Below, one piece after another: positions 1 to 8,374 of a stretch of 64,000 nt of DNA (positions within the stretch are counted from its first letter, which is position 1; every line of letters starts with the position of its first letter). The stretch comes from Streptomyces ferrugineus (lineage in GTDB: Bacteria; Actinomycetota; Actinomycetes; Streptomycetales; Streptomycetaceae). The position numbers were made by a program, and so were the translations under genes. The notes beneath the pieces were generated by a model. The model was not told where the DNA came from and searched no databases. It worked only from the letters and a program-made list of their open reading frames with translations. The DNA lies in the NCBI RefSeq assembly GCF_015160855.1, contig NZ_CP063373.1:6262001-6326000 (forward strand), read 5' to 3'.

Positions 1-672
1 CTTGACGGTGATGCGCCGCAGCCCGTCGCCGGGCGCGTTGGACAGGCTGTACTGGCGGGTCTGGTGGATGCCGTCCGGCATGGGCACCCGGACGCTGACG
101 TACTGGCCTGCGCGGGCCGCGGGCAGGGGGGTGCCGTCGGCCGGGCGCAGCAGGAAGGAGGCCACGTCCGGGGTTTCCTCCCGCCGCTCGACCACGGTCC
201 ACCGCCGCCACGGTTTGCGGGGATCGACCTGCGCCTCCTGGTAGAGGCGGGCCTCGCGGGCGATGAGGGCACCGGCCATCAGCCAGTACACCTCGTCCCA
301 GGCTGCGGCCACCTCGGGGGTGACCGCCTCGCCCAGTACGTCGCCGATGGCGCGGAAAAGGTACTTGTGGACGATCGTGTACTGGTCCTCGGTGACGCCG
401 AGCGCGGCGTGCTTGTGGGCGATCCTCGCCAGCAGCGCGTCCGGGCGGGCGTCGGGGTCGGCCAGCAGCGCCTGTGCGAAGCCCGCTATGGATCCGGCCA
501 GGGCCCGGCGCTGCTCGCCGCTGGCCTGGTTGCCGCGGTTGAACAGCCCGTCCAGCAGCTCGGGCTGCTCGGCGAACATGACGCCGTAGAAGCGTGCCGT
601 GATCTCGTCGAGGGCGCCGCCGACGGCGGGCAGGGTGGCGCGCACGACGGCGGCCGACTCGGGCGAAAGCAT
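1..672 (-). CDS. hmp: Flavohemoglobin (NO dioxygenase), 3' part cut by window edge
   Basis: Flavohemoglobins use a globin haem plus an FAD/NAD(P)H reductase to turn nitric oxide and O2 into nitrate in the cytoplasm. The first 224 codons are present. Residues 1-140 are a globin domain with the proximal-histidine segment IAHKHAALGV and the following QYTIVHKYL helix. Residues from about 155 start the ferredoxin-reductase-like FAD domain, with the FAD motif RQYSLS. The NAD-binding domain lies outside the window. The ATG at 670-672 opens the globin fold at the usual place. An OsdR-type palindrome sits about 130 bp upstream, and the neighbours are hypoxia genes, which fits oxygen/NO control. A globin-only protein is unlikely because the reductase part has clearly begun. 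Confidence 0.92.
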   Translation of the reverse strand, partial: MLSPESAAVVRATLPAVGGALDEITARFYGVMFAEQPELLDGLFNRGNQASGEQRRALAGSIAGFAQALLADPDARPDALLARIAHKHAALGVTEDQYTIVHKYLFRAIGDVLGEAVTPEVAAAWDEVYWLMAGALIAREARLYQEAQVDPRKPWRRWTVVERREETPDVASFLLRPADGTPLPAARAGQYVSVRVPMPDGIHQTRQYSLSNAPGDGLRRITVK

Positions 673-800
673 GAATCTCCCTTTGCAGGTGCGGGTGTGC
701 CGGGGTGTGCACAGCCGGGCGCCGTCCGGCGGGTCCGGTCGGCCCACCGATCGTCGCGGTGACGCCGCCGGCTCCCATAGGGCCGAACAGCCCGAAGGAA

Positions 801-814
801 GGGCCCATCGGTCC
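801..814. promoter_or_regulatory. OsdR/DevR-type operator upstream of hmp
   Basis: Read on the minus strand this is GGACCGATGGGCCC, an almost perfect GGNCC-N4-GGCCC dyad. It differs by one base from the palindrome at 3019-3032. As I recall it, the motif reported for S. coelicolor OsdR is GGGCCGATCGGCCC. The site lies in the leader of hmp. That OsdR binds here is inference. Confidence 0.6.
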
Positions 815-866
815 GATCACGCCGCTGGGCCCGGGCACGCCCTTCCCGGGCGCCGGGGAGAGCCGG

Positions 867-1862
867 TCAGTCCAGGTCGAGGACGTCCCGGACCGGGCGG
901 CGTGGCGTGGCCGGGCCCTGTGGGCCGTAGCCGAGGCGCAGCACCATCTGCACATGGCCCCGGCCCGCCATCGGGTCACGGGCGAGCCTGCGCAGGTCGT
1001 CGCTCTCCAGGGGGTGGGAGGTCAGGGAGGTGGCCAGGCCGGCCAGGGTCGCCTCGAGCAGGATCCGCTCGAGCGCCTGCCCGGCGTGCAGCCAGTCGGC
1101 GGGGCGGTCGCCGGGCGTGCTGAGCAGGGCCAGGTGGGGGCGTCGCTCGAAGGCGGTGGAGCCGCGGTCGGCCACGGGCCGGCGGCCGGCGAAGTCCCGC
1201 CAGGGCGCCTTGCCGTCCCGTCGGCGGGGTCCGAAGGCGTACTCGGGGACGCCGTCGACGGCGGTGTCCGCGTCCGTGCCGAGCCGGGTCCAGCGGACCA
1301 GGTCCACTCTGCCCTCGGGCTCGGTGGCGTCGCGGCTCTCGGCGTCGTGGACCAGGTCCAGCAGGGTCTCGGCATGCCAGGCGCCGGGAAACAGCAGGAC
1401 GGCCTCCTCGGCCGCCGCGACCTCCACCAGCGTGGTCCGCACGTCGTCCGGGATGTCCTTCTCGTCGAACGGGTGGCGGCTGGTGTGCCGCTGCCGGATC
1501 GCGGGATACAGCCGCGCCAGGGCGTCGTCGACGCGCGCCGTCTCCTCGGGGCGGGCCAGCCGGACCGCGGCGAGCTGCGCCGGGTCACCGGGCTCGGGAA
1601 GCTGCCGGACGTCCGTGGTCAGGCCCGCGTGGGCAGCGGCGACGCGCAGGTTCAGCAGGGCCGCGCCGCAGCCGATGGACAGCGCCCGGTTGCCGGGGTC
1701 GGATCGTGGCATGGCCCGTTCGAGGTCGGCGCGCAGCAGGAGCAGTCGCTCCGCGGCGACGTAGCGGAAGTGCCACGGCTGGGCGTTGTGCATGGACGGG
1801 GCGGTCGTGGCGTCGGCGACCAGTGCGGTCACCGTCTTCGCGTCGAGCTGCTGCGTGACCAT
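867..1862 (-). CDS. Acg-like nitroreductase-family FMN protein
   Basis: 331 residues if the ATG at 1860-1862 is used. That start is preferred over a possible start at 1898 because GAGGAGGG lies a few bases before it. The sequence has the duplicated nitroreductase-like fold of the Acg family (M. tuberculosis Rv2032/Rv3131), with an N-terminal APSMHNAQPWHF segment and a C-terminal LATSLTSHPLE segment. Acg itself binds FMN with a lid that blocks typical nitroreductase activity and is thought to store flavin during dormancy, so enzymatic turnover is not certain. It sits between hmp and ldhA on the same strand, next to osdRK; in mycobacteria the acg genes are DosR targets, so co-regulation is likely. 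Confidence 0.85.
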   Translation of the reverse strand: MVTQQLDAKTVTALVADATTAPSMHNAQPWHFRYVAAERLLLLRADLERAMPRSDPGNRALSIGCGAALLNLRVAAAHAGLTTDVRQLPEPGDPAQLAAVRLARPEETARVDDALARLYPAIRQRHTSRHPFDEKDIPDDVRTTLVEVAAAEEAVLLFPGAWHAETLLDLVHDAESRDATEPEGRVDLVRWTRLGTDADTAVDGVPEYAFGPRRRDGKAPWRDFAGRRPVADRGSTAFERRPHLALLSTPGDRPADWLHAGQALERILLEATLAGLATSLTSHPLESDDLRRLARDPMAGRGHVQMVLRLGYGPQGPATPRRPVRDVLDLD

Positions 1863-1941
1863 CACGCCCTCCTCGCCGATCGCGCGGCCCCCGGTCACCC
1901 GGGCGAGTACCCCGACGACCCCGGCTCCAGTATCGGTTGTT

Positions 1942-2955
1942 TCATGCCGTTGATGCGCGAACGAGGGTGTTGTCGCCGACGCGGCCCGCGAAGTGGTCCG
2001 CGACGTTCGCCACCGTGGTCTCGGCGATCTGGCCCACCGCGTCCCGGGTGAAGTACGCCTGGTGCGAGGTGACCAGGACGTTGTTGAAGGTCATCAGCCT
2101 CGCCAGCCGCTCGTCGGTCATCACCTCCAGCGACTTGTCCAGGAAGAACACCCCGGCCTCCTCCTCGTACACGTCCAGGCCCACCCCGGCCAGCCGCCCG
2201 CCGCGCAGCGTCTCCAGCAGGGCGTCGGTGTCGATCAGGCCGCCGCGGCTGGAGTTGACCAGGATCGCGTCGTCCTTCATCAGGCCCAGGGCCCCGGCAT
2301 CGACGAGGTGGTGGGTGTCGGGAAGCAGCGGCACATGCAGGCTGACCAGGTCGGCCTCGGCGAACAGCCGCTCCCGCTCGACGTACTCCATGCCGAGCGC
2401 CAGGCAGTCGGGGTTCTCGGAGATGTCCCAGCCCAGCAGCCGCATCCCGAAGCCGTGCGCGATCCGGGCGAACGCCGCCCCGATCTTGCCGGTGCCCACC
2501 ACCCCGGCGGTCCGGCCGTGCAGGTCGCGGCCCATCAGCCCGTCGAGCCGGAAGTCGAACTCCCGCGTGCGATGGGCCGCCCGCACGATACGGCGGTCGA
2601 CGGCCAGGGCCAGGGCCCAGGCGAACTCGGCGACCGAGTACGGCGAGTAGGACGACACCCGGGCCACGGTCAGTCCGAGCTTCTCGGCGGCGGCGAGGTC
2701 GATGTTGTTGTAGCCGGTGGCGCGCTGGGCGATCATCCTCGTGCCGCCCTCGGAGAGCCGCCGCAGCACCTCGGCGTCCAGGGAGTCGTTGACGCCGCTG
2801 AGCACGACCTCGCGGCCGACGGCGGTGGGCGCGGTGTCCCGGTCCAGGAACAGACTCAGACAGCGCAGCTCGTGCCGGCCGCCGAAGGCGCGCTCGAACG
2901 CGTCGCGCAGCAGCGGCTCCTCGTCGGCGAGGACACCGTAGGCGACGATCTCCAT
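1942..2955 (-). CDS. ldhA: D-lactate dehydrogenase (LdhA-type 2-hydroxyacid dehydrogenase)
   Basis: 337 residues, normal for fermentative D-lactate dehydrogenases that reduce pyruvate with NADH when respiration is limited. The NAD-binding Rossmann motif GVVGTGKIG lies around residues 150-160. The family signatures RATGYNNIDLAAA and SSYSPYSVAEF precede it, and LVNSSRGGLIDTDAL carries the substrate-binding region. Catalytic Glu and His lie in the C-terminal half, the His in TSHQAYFT. The ATG at 2953-2955 is preceded by GGGAGGAC. The region between it and the divergent hibernation-like gene contains an OsdR-type palindrome, so the gene is probably induced under oxygen limitation. Other D-2-hydroxyacid specificities cannot be excluded. 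Confidence 0.9.
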   Translation of the reverse strand: MEIVAYGVLADEEPLLRDAFERAFGGRHELRCLSLFLDRDTAPTAVGREVVLSGVNDSLDAEVLRRLSEGGTRMIAQRATGYNNIDLAAAEKLGLTVARVSSYSPYSVAEFAWALALAVDRRIVRAAHRTREFDFRLDGLMGRDLHGRTAGVVGTGKIGAAFARIAHGFGMRLLGWDISENPDCLALGMEYVERERLFAEADLVSLHVPLLPDTHHLVDAGALGLMKDDAILVNSSRGGLIDTDALLETLRGGRLAGVGLDVYEEEAGVFFLDKSLEVMTDERLARLMTFNNVLVTSHQAYFTRDAVGQIAETTVANVADHFAGRVGDNTLVRASTA

Positions 2956-3018
2956 GTGCGGTCCTCCCTCAGGCGGCGATCACCTCTCCACCGTAGGCGG
3001 CGAAGGCGGCGCAGGAGA

Positions 3019-3032
3019 GGGCCGATGGGCCC
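3019..3032. promoter_or_regulatory. OsdR/DevR-type operator between ldhA and the HPF-like gene
   Basis: GGGCCGATGGGCCC is a perfect GGGCC-N4-GGCCC palindrome in the 183-bp divergent spacer. It shares 13 of 14 bases with the site at 801-814. It could serve ldhA, the HPF-CBS pair, or both. Binding by the adjacent OsdR is inferred from the motif and context. Confidence 0.68.
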
Positions 3033-3138
3033 GGGTGCGGAGCCCTTGCGCCTTCCCACGAAGGTCGGACGGCCCTGTGACCGGGGCGGGTGCGCGCAGC
3101 ACGCTGGAACCCTGGAACGATCACAGGGAGTGAAGCAC

Positions 3139-3516
3139 ATGACGGTCACCGAAACCGGCACACACGGGGCCCCCGCCGTCCAGGTACGGGCGGCGGGAGA
3201 CGTGGACCGGGAAGCTCGCGCGTACGTCCGGGCCAAGGTCGACGCGGCCCTGGGCCGACCGGGGCTCCCGCCCGTCGACGGCGAGGTGCGGATCGCCAGG
3301 GCGGCGGCACACCACGCCGAACTGCCGTGGACGGCCGAGGCCGAGATCCGCCTGGGCAACACCCTCGTGGTCGTGCATGCGCGGGAGGCCAGTGCGCGGG
3401 AGCTCGCGGACCGGCTGCACGACCGGCTGCGCGGCCAGGTGCGGCGCGTCCTGCACAGGAACACCCACAGGTCGGCCCCGCCCCCGTGGCGCGGCGGAGC
3501 GGTCAAGGACCGGTAA
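3139..3516 (+). CDS. HPF/RaiA-like ribosome hibernation protein
   Basis: 125 residues. Residues 13-105 match the general pattern of the ribosome hibernation factor fold (S30AE domain): an opening VQVRAAGDV strand, a long helix with REARAYVRAKVDAALG, the strands EVRIARA and AEIRLGNTLVVVHA, then a helix ELADRLHDRLRGQVRRV. The C-terminal dimerisation domain of long HPF is absent, so this is a short form. Such proteins bind the 30S decoding site and silence ribosomes in stress. GGGAG lies just before the ATG at 3139. The CBS gene follows 14 bp downstream and is probably cotranscribed. The placement in a hypoxia island matches dormancy. Family assignment is by pattern only. Confidence 0.75.
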   Translation: MTVTETGTHGAPAVQVRAAGDVDREARAYVRAKVDAALGRPGLPPVDGEVRIARAAAHHAELPWTAEAEIRLGNTLVVVHAREASARELADRLHDRLRGQVRRVLHRNTHRSAPPPWRGGAVKDR

Positions 3517-3530
3517 GGGAGGCAGTGGCC

Positions 3531-4262
3531 GTGAAGACCCGCATTGTCGGCGAGGTGATGACCAGCGAGGTGATCCAGGCCCGCCGGGAGATGTCGTACA
3601 AGGAGGTGGCACGGCTGCTGCACGGACACCGGATCAGCGGAGTGCCCGTCGTCGACCACGACGACAAGGTCCTGGGAGTCATCTCGGAGACCGACCTCAT
3701 CCGCCGGCAGGCCGCTCAGGCCGGCCGAGGCACCGCGCGGCGCCGATTCCGGATCCCGGCGCTGCGCCGCTCCGCCCGTGCCGCGGCCGCCAAGGCGCGC
3801 GCCACGACCGCGGAGGAGCTGATGTCCACCCCGGCGATCACCGTGCATCCCGAGCAGCGGGTCGCGGACGCGGCCCGGGTGATGGAACGGCACCGCGTCG
3901 AGCGGCTCCCGGTGGTGGACGAGGAGGACCGGCTGATCGGCATCGCCACCCGGCGTGACCTGCTGCGGGTCTTCCTGCGGACGGACGACGAGATCCGTCG
4001 GGAGGTGATCGACGAGGTCCTCACCCGCGCCATGAGCCTGCCGCCCCACACCGTGTTCGTCTCGGTCGACGACGGCATGGTCAAGCTGGAGGGACGGCTG
4101 GAACACCGCGGCGACATCCCCCTGGTCCTCCAACGGACCTGGCGGATCGACGGAGTCGTCGGCGTGGTGAACAGCCTGACCTTCCGCGTCGACGACAGTT
4201 CTTCAAGCCTGCGGCGGCACCAACCCCTGCCGCACCGCGAACAGCGCGGCCTGGGTGCGTGA
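3531..4262 (+). CDS. CBS-pair and BON domain protein
   Basis: 243 residues. GTG at 3531 is favoured because AAGGGAGG ends eight bases earlier; GTG at 3525 is the alternative. Two CBS repeats bracket a basic Arg/Ala linker: residues 1-60 (VMTSEVIQ to GVISETDLIRRQ) and about 100-155 (LMSTPAITVHP to GIATRRDLL). A BON domain follows, at about 160-225 (VLTRAMSLPPHTVFVSVDDGMVKLEGRL). CBS pairs sense adenosine nucleotides; BON domains often touch membranes or phospholipid. Mycobacterial hrp1 (Rv2626c), a DosR target, is a CBS-pair relative. The last 60 bases overlap the 3' end of the convergent osdR. Confidence 0.9.
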   Translation: MKTRIVGEVMTSEVIQARREMSYKEVARLLHGHRISGVPVVDHDDKVLGVISETDLIRRQAAQAGRGTARRRFRIPALRRSARAAAAKARATTAEELMSTPAITVHPEQRVADAARVMERHRVERLPVVDEEDRLIGIATRRDLLRVFLRTDDEIRREVIDEVLTRAMSLPPHTVFVSVDDGMVKLEGRLEHRGDIPLVLQRTWRIDGVVGVVNSLTFRVDDSSSSLRRHQPLPHREQRGLGA

Positions 4263-5003
4263 GGTGAGGCGGAGCTTGCGCAGCACGTTGCTCACGTGGG
4301 TGCGGGCGGTCCGCTCGCTGATCACCAGCTCGTCGGCGATCTGCTGGTTCGCCCGCCCCTCGGCGACGAGGACCAGGACGTCGCGTTCCCGGCCGGTGAG
4401 CGCGGCGAGCCCGGTCGGCGGCGAGACGATCTCCTGGGTGAGCCCCCTGGCCACGGCGGGGTCGAGGAAGACCTCGCCGCGGGCGGCAGCGCGGATCGCG
4501 GCGACCACCTCACCGGCCTCGGCGTCCTTGAGGAGATAGCCGGCCGCCCCCTGCTCGAGCGCGGTGTGGACGCGTTCCATCTCGCCGAAGCTGGTGAGCA
4601 CCACGACCCGTACGCCGGGGTGGCGCTGGCTGATCGTTCCGATCGCCGTCGCCCCGTCCATCTTCGGCATGATCAGGTCGATCAGCACCACGTCCGGCAG
4701 CTCCCGGTGTGCCGCCATCGCGTCCAGCCTGGTGAGCGCCTCCTGCCCGTCGGCGGCCTCCGCGGCCACCTCCATGTCGTCCAGGACCTCGAGATAGGCG
4801 CGGATCCCCCGGCGTACGACGGCGTGGTCGTCGACGATCAGGACCCGGATGGAGCTGCTTCCGGCGTCCCCCGCAGCGGCACCGCCCGCGAGTTCCCCCG
4901 GTGGCCGTCCGCGACCTCCGGGACTCGTACCGGAAGGGGTATGACGATGCGCACGGTCGTGCCGCTCCTCGCGCCGGACCTGATCCTCATGGTGCCGCCC
5001 CAT
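4203..5003 (-). CDS. osdR: LuxR/NarL-type response regulator, OsdR/DevR family
   Basis: A receiver domain (IRVLIVDDHAVVRRG at the N-end, phospho-acceptor Asp in DVVLIDLIMPKMDG, Thr/Lys switch residues in VLTSFGE and YLLKDAE) is followed by a C-terminal LuxR helix-turn-helix (LTGRERDVLVLVAEGRANQQIADEL). With the kinase behind it and hypoxia genes around it, it is the OsdR/DevR-type regulator. The start is a problem: no ATG, GTG or TTG lies in frame between the receiver and an ATG at 5001-5003, which would add a 51-residue low-complexity Arg/Gly/His leader inside the kinase gene. I give that ATG, but translation may begin at a rare codon near 4850. Confidence 0.85.
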   Translation of the reverse strand: MGRHHEDQVRREERHDRAHRHTPSGTSPGGRGRPPGELAGGAAAGDAGSSSIRVLIVDDHAVVRRGIRAYLEVLDDMEVAAEAADGQEALTRLDAMAAHRELPDVVLIDLIMPKMDGATAIGTISQRHPGVRVVVLTSFGEMERVHTALEQGAAGYLLKDAEAGEVVAAIRAAARGEVFLDPAVARGLTQEIVSPPTGLAALTGRERDVLVLVAEGRANQQIADELVISERTARTHVSNVLRKLRLTSRTQAALFAVRQGLVPPQA

Positions 5004-6493
5004 CGCTCCGCCCTCTCCCGCATCGTCGTCAGTCCGTAGCCGTGCTCCCAGGCCTGCCCGCCGGCCGTACGGTCGCTCTCGCCCTGCGGCGCGGTGCCGC
5101 GACCGCCCGAGGCCGCGAGCCCACGGCCGTCGTCGCGGACGCTCGCGGTCAGGGTGTGGTCGTGTACGCCGAGGCGGATGGTGACGGCGGTGGCCTCCGC
5201 GTGCTTGACCACGTTGTGGATGGCCTCCGCGACGATCCGGTACATGTCCTCGGCGAGTTCCGCTTCGACCGCGTCCAGTTCCCGGCCGCACAGCAACCGG
5301 ATGCTGAGGCCGGTCCGGTTCTCGGTGCTGGTGACCAGCGCGCTCACCGCGTCCTCCAGACCGAGCCGGGTGGAGGAGGACGGACGCAGTTCGTGGACCA
5401 TCGCCCGCAGGTCGGCCAGGACGGTCCGCGCGAGTGCCCCGACCTCGCCCGCGAAGGCCCGCACGGAGTCCGCGGGGACCGCTTCGCCGCGCGCGCCCAG
5501 CACCCCCACGGCGTTGGCCTGCATCCCGATGGAGAACACCTGCTGGACGATCGAGTCGTGCAGGTCGCGGGCGAGGCGCTGGCGCTCGTTGCGGCGCGCT
5601 CCCTCACGCTCGCGCTGGAGCAGTGTGGCGTAGTCGACGGCGAGGGCGGCCTGTTCCGCCATGCCGGCGAGGAACTCCAGCGTCCGGCCGCCGATCTCCT
5701 GCCCCGGCGCGAAGTAGGCGTTGAGCACGCCCTCGGCGCGGCCTCGTGCCGTCAGCGGAACGCTGACGAAGGAGTCCCAGTTCAACTCCCCGAGGTAGGC
5801 GTGGAGCGGCTCCCATGCCGGGTCCTGGCGGATCTGCGCCCACCGGTGGGGGACGACGATCGGTCGGCGCTCGCGCAGCGCGTCCAGCATGCACAGCCGG
5901 GCGCCCCGGTCGCGGCACTCCAGCAGCCGGTCGAGGAACACTTCCCAGGGCCGCAGCCCCGCGGAGCCCATCAGCCGCAGTTCCCGGCCGGTGCTGTCCA
6001 GGATGAGGATCTGGGCGCCGGCCAGCCCGTCGGCCTGGACGATCTGACGCGCCACGGCCTCCAGCGTGGAGCCGAGCGAACCCTCGGAGGCCAGCGCGAT
6101 CGACGTCTGGGCCAGGGCCGCGATCCTGCGCTGCCGGTGCCGTTCGTCGGTCACGTCGCGGAACGACACGACCGTGAGCGTGGGGTCGGCGCCCGATGCA
6201 CGGGCCCGGTAGGCGAACTCGCGCCGCGGTCCGTGGGCAGGCGCCCAGAGGGCGACCCGCTCCTCCGAGTGCACGCAGTGGACCGAGCGGTCCTGCGCCG
6301 GCCCCGCGGCGGCAGTCCCCGCGAGCGCGAACGGGGCGGGCCCACCGAGCAGTTCGGCCTCCTCCACCACCCCGAACAGCGCGAGAGCCGCCGGGTTCAG
6401 CCGGACGAACCGGCCCGCGCGGTCCAGTACGGCCAGGCCGTCCGGCGCCATGGCGGCGACCTCGTCCCACCCGATGAACGGCGTACCGGACAT
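4838..6493 (-). CDS. osdK: PAS-GAF sensor histidine kinase, OsdK/DevS type
   Basis: 551 residues from the ATG at 6491-6493 (GAGGAG eight bases before it); an earlier start at 6511 lacks a site. Order: PAS domain about 5-120 ending FRDVTDER; GAF domain about 135-290; HisKA_3 dimerisation domain with the phospho-His box RQRLARDLHDSIVQQVFSIG; HATPase with EAIHNVVKHA, DDGRGL and GYGLTTMRERA. DevS proteins carry haem in a GAF domain; here I see one GAF and no certain haem histidine, so the signal is open. The 3' end overlaps the osdR reading frame. It should phosphorylate OsdR and switch on the surrounding hypoxia genes. Confidence 0.88.
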   Translation of the reverse strand: MSGTPFIGWDEVAAMAPDGLAVLDRAGRFVRLNPAALALFGVVEEAELLGGPAPFALAGTAAAGPAQDRSVHCVHSEERVALWAPAHGPRREFAYRARASGADPTLTVVSFRDVTDERHRQRRIAALAQTSIALASEGSLGSTLEAVARQIVQADGLAGAQILILDSTGRELRLMGSAGLRPWEVFLDRLLECRDRGARLCMLDALRERRPIVVPHRWAQIRQDPAWEPLHAYLGELNWDSFVSVPLTARGRAEGVLNAYFAPGQEIGGRTLEFLAGMAEQAALAVDYATLLQREREGARRNERQRLARDLHDSIVQQVFSIGMQANAVGVLGARGEAVPADSVRAFAGEVGALARTVLADLRAMVHELRPSSSTRLGLEDAVSALVTSTENRTGLSIRLLCGRELDAVEAELAEDMYRIVAEAIHNVVKHAEATAVTIRLGVHDHTLTASVRDDGRGLAASGGRGTAPQGESDRTAGGQAWEHGYGLTTMRERAERWGGTMRIRSGARSGTTVRIVIPLPVRVPEVADGHRGNSRAVPLRGTPEAAPSGS

Positions 6494-6557
6494 GACCGAT
6501 CTCCTCGTCATCGTCGTCGTCGACGAGCGCTGTGCATCGTACGCCGACGCATTCGGG

Positions 6558-6597
6558 GTAGGCCTACGTCATTCGACCTGTTCCTCGGCAGGTCGAA
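6558..6597. promoter_or_regulatory. Two inverted repeats in the osdK-acyl-CoA synthetase spacer
   Basis: GTAGGCCTAC (6558-6567) is a perfect 10-bp palindrome. Five bases on, TTCGACCTG (6572-6580) and CAGGTCGAA (6589-6597) form a 9-bp inverted repeat with an 8-bp spacer. Both lie in the 237-bp divergent region and look like operators. Neither matches the OsdR box well. Confidence 0.45.
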
Positions 6598-6730
6598 GCG
6601 CCGGACCGGCTCGGTCATTGCTCTCGTTCCCACGGGGACGTCCGCTGGCTACGTTGAGGGGGCCCCTGCGGGTCACTGAGCCGACGAGAGATCCGCAGGG
6701 CCGCACGGTCAGGACGAGGAGGTCCGAGGC

Positions 6731-8374
6731 ATGGACGTGTCGATCGGCACGATCTGGGAGGCGGTCTGCCGCGCGCTGCCCGATGCCGTCGCCATCGCGG
6801 AACCCGGCCGGGAGACCACGTACCGGGAGTTCGACGAGCGCGCCGCACGGCTGGCCGGAGCGCTGGAGGAGGCCGGGGTGGGCGAGGGCGACACCGTGGC
6901 CTGCTACCTGTTCAACGGGGCCACCTACCTGGAGACGGTCTACGCCGCGTTCAAACTCGGCGCCGTGCCCGTGAACGCCAACTACCGCTACACCGACGAG
7001 GAACTCTCCGGACTCCTCACCGACGCCGACGCGGCCGCCGTCGTGTTCAGCGGCGCCCTGGCCGACCGGGTCACGCACGCGGCCGGGCACGTACGCACCC
7101 TGAAGCTGCTCGTCAGAGCGGGCGCACCGCCTGCCGAACGCCCGGCCGGACCCGACGTGCCCGAACTCGAGGAATTGCTGGCCGCGCACGCACCACGCGC
7201 ACCGCGGCCGCGTCCCGGATCGGACCGGCTCTTCATGTACACCGGCGGGACCACGGGCAGGCCGAAGGGCGTCATGTGGCGCCAGAGCGACCTGCTCCAC
7301 TCCCTCGTGGTCCCGATCTTCCACCCGCTCGGTGTCACCGAACTCCCGGCGACCCTCGACGAGTCCGTGGCCGCCGCGGCCAAGGCCCACCACGAGCACC
7401 GTGCCCCGACCACCATGCCCGTCGTGCCGCTCATGCACGCCACCGGGCTGTTCAACACCATGGGCGCCCTGATGGTGGGCGGCCGAGCCGTCACGGCCCG
7501 GCAGGGCGGCCTGGACCCGGAGCACGTCTGGCACACCATCGCCGAGCAGCGCGTCGACACGGCCATCGTCGCGGGCAACGCGGTGTGCCGGCCGCTCGTC
7601 GACGAGCTCCTGCGTGCCGAACAGGCCGGGCGGCCGCACGACTTGGGCTCGCTGCGCAGGATCATCAGCTCCGGCACCGCACTCAGCGACGTGCTCAAGA
7701 AGGAGTTGCACGAGCGTGCCGAGGTCACGGTCATCGACGCCATCGCGTCGAGCGAGGGAGGCCCGTTCGCCTTCGCGATCACCTCGTCGGTACGGGACCT
7801 GCCCGCCCGTTTCTTCCCCGTGCCCGCGACACGGGTGATCGACGTGGACGACCGTTTCGTCGAACCCGGCGGCGACGGGACGGGCTACCTCGCCTACTGC
7901 GGGCCCATGCCGCTCGGCTACTACCGGGACCCCGCGAAGAGCGCGACGACGTTCCGCACCATCGACGGGGTCCGGTACGCCGTCCCCGGCGATCTCGCCA
8001 CGATCGAGGCAGACGGCGCGATCCGGTTCCTCGGCCGCGGCTCCGGCGTGATCAACACCGGTGGGGAGAAGGTGCACCCCCAGGAGGTCGAGAACCTCCT
8101 CCTGACCCACCCGGCGGTGACCGACTGCGTCGTCGTCGGCGTCCCCGACGAGACCTGGGGCGAACGGGTGGCGGCCGTCGTGGCGGTCCGGCAGGACAGC
8201 GCCACCGAGCCCGACGAACTGCGCGACTGGGTCCGGCAGAGCCTCGCCGGCTACAAGGTGCCGCGTGCCGTCGTCCTGACGGACGCCCTGCCCCGCACCC
8301 CGACCGGCAAGCTCGAACTCGCCTGGGCCAGGCGGACCGCCGAGGAGGCCGCCGCGGGCGACCAGCGGCGATGA
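6731..8374 (+). CDS. Acyl-CoA synthetase (AMP-forming, FadD-like)
   Basis: 547 residues, typical of ANL-superfamily acyl-CoA ligases that activate fatty acids through an acyl-adenylate. The P-loop-like A3 motif MYTGGTTGRPKGVM is at about 164-177. DAIASSEGG is the A5 region, and the C-terminal domain ends with the catalytic lysine motif PRTPTGKLEL. GAGGAGG stands 7-10 bases before the ATG. It is divergent from osdK. A stem (CCTGCGG 6665-6671 with CCGCAGG 6693-6699) lies in its leader. Substrate chain length cannot be told; mycobacterial FadD relatives act on medium to long chains or sterol side chains. Confidence 0.88.
   Translation: MDVSIGTIWEAVCRALPDAVAIAEPGRETTYREFDERAARLAGALEEAGVGEGDTVACYLFNGATYLETVYAAFKLGAVPVNANYRYTDEELSGLLTDADAAAVVFSGALADRVTHAAGHVRTLKLLVRAGAPPAERPAGPDVPELEELLAAHAPRAPRPRPGSDRLFMYTGGTTGRPKGVMWRQSDLLHSLVVPIFHPLGVTELPATLDESVAAAAKAHHEHRAPTTMPVVPLMHATGLFNTMGALMVGGRAVTARQGGLDPEHVWHTIAEQRVDTAIVAGNAVCRPLVDELLRAEQAGRPHDLGSLRRIISSGTALSDVLKKELHERAEVTVIDAIASSEGGPFAFAITSSVRDLPARFFPVPATRVIDVDDRFVEPGGDGTGYLAYCGPMPLGYYRDPAKSATTFRTIDGVRYAVPGDLATIEADGAIRFLGRGSGVINTGGEKVHPQEVENLLLTHPAVTDCVVVGVPDETWGERVAAVVAVRQDSATEPDELRDWVRQSLAGYKVPRAVVLTDALPRTPTGKLELAWARRTAEEAAAGDQRR

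Noticed and set aside
4901..6679. A 592-codon open frame on the plus strand opposite the osdK kinase gene
   Set aside because: It is antisense to a kinase with all domain motifs, lacks any recognisable motif and has the composition of a GC-rich shadow frame.
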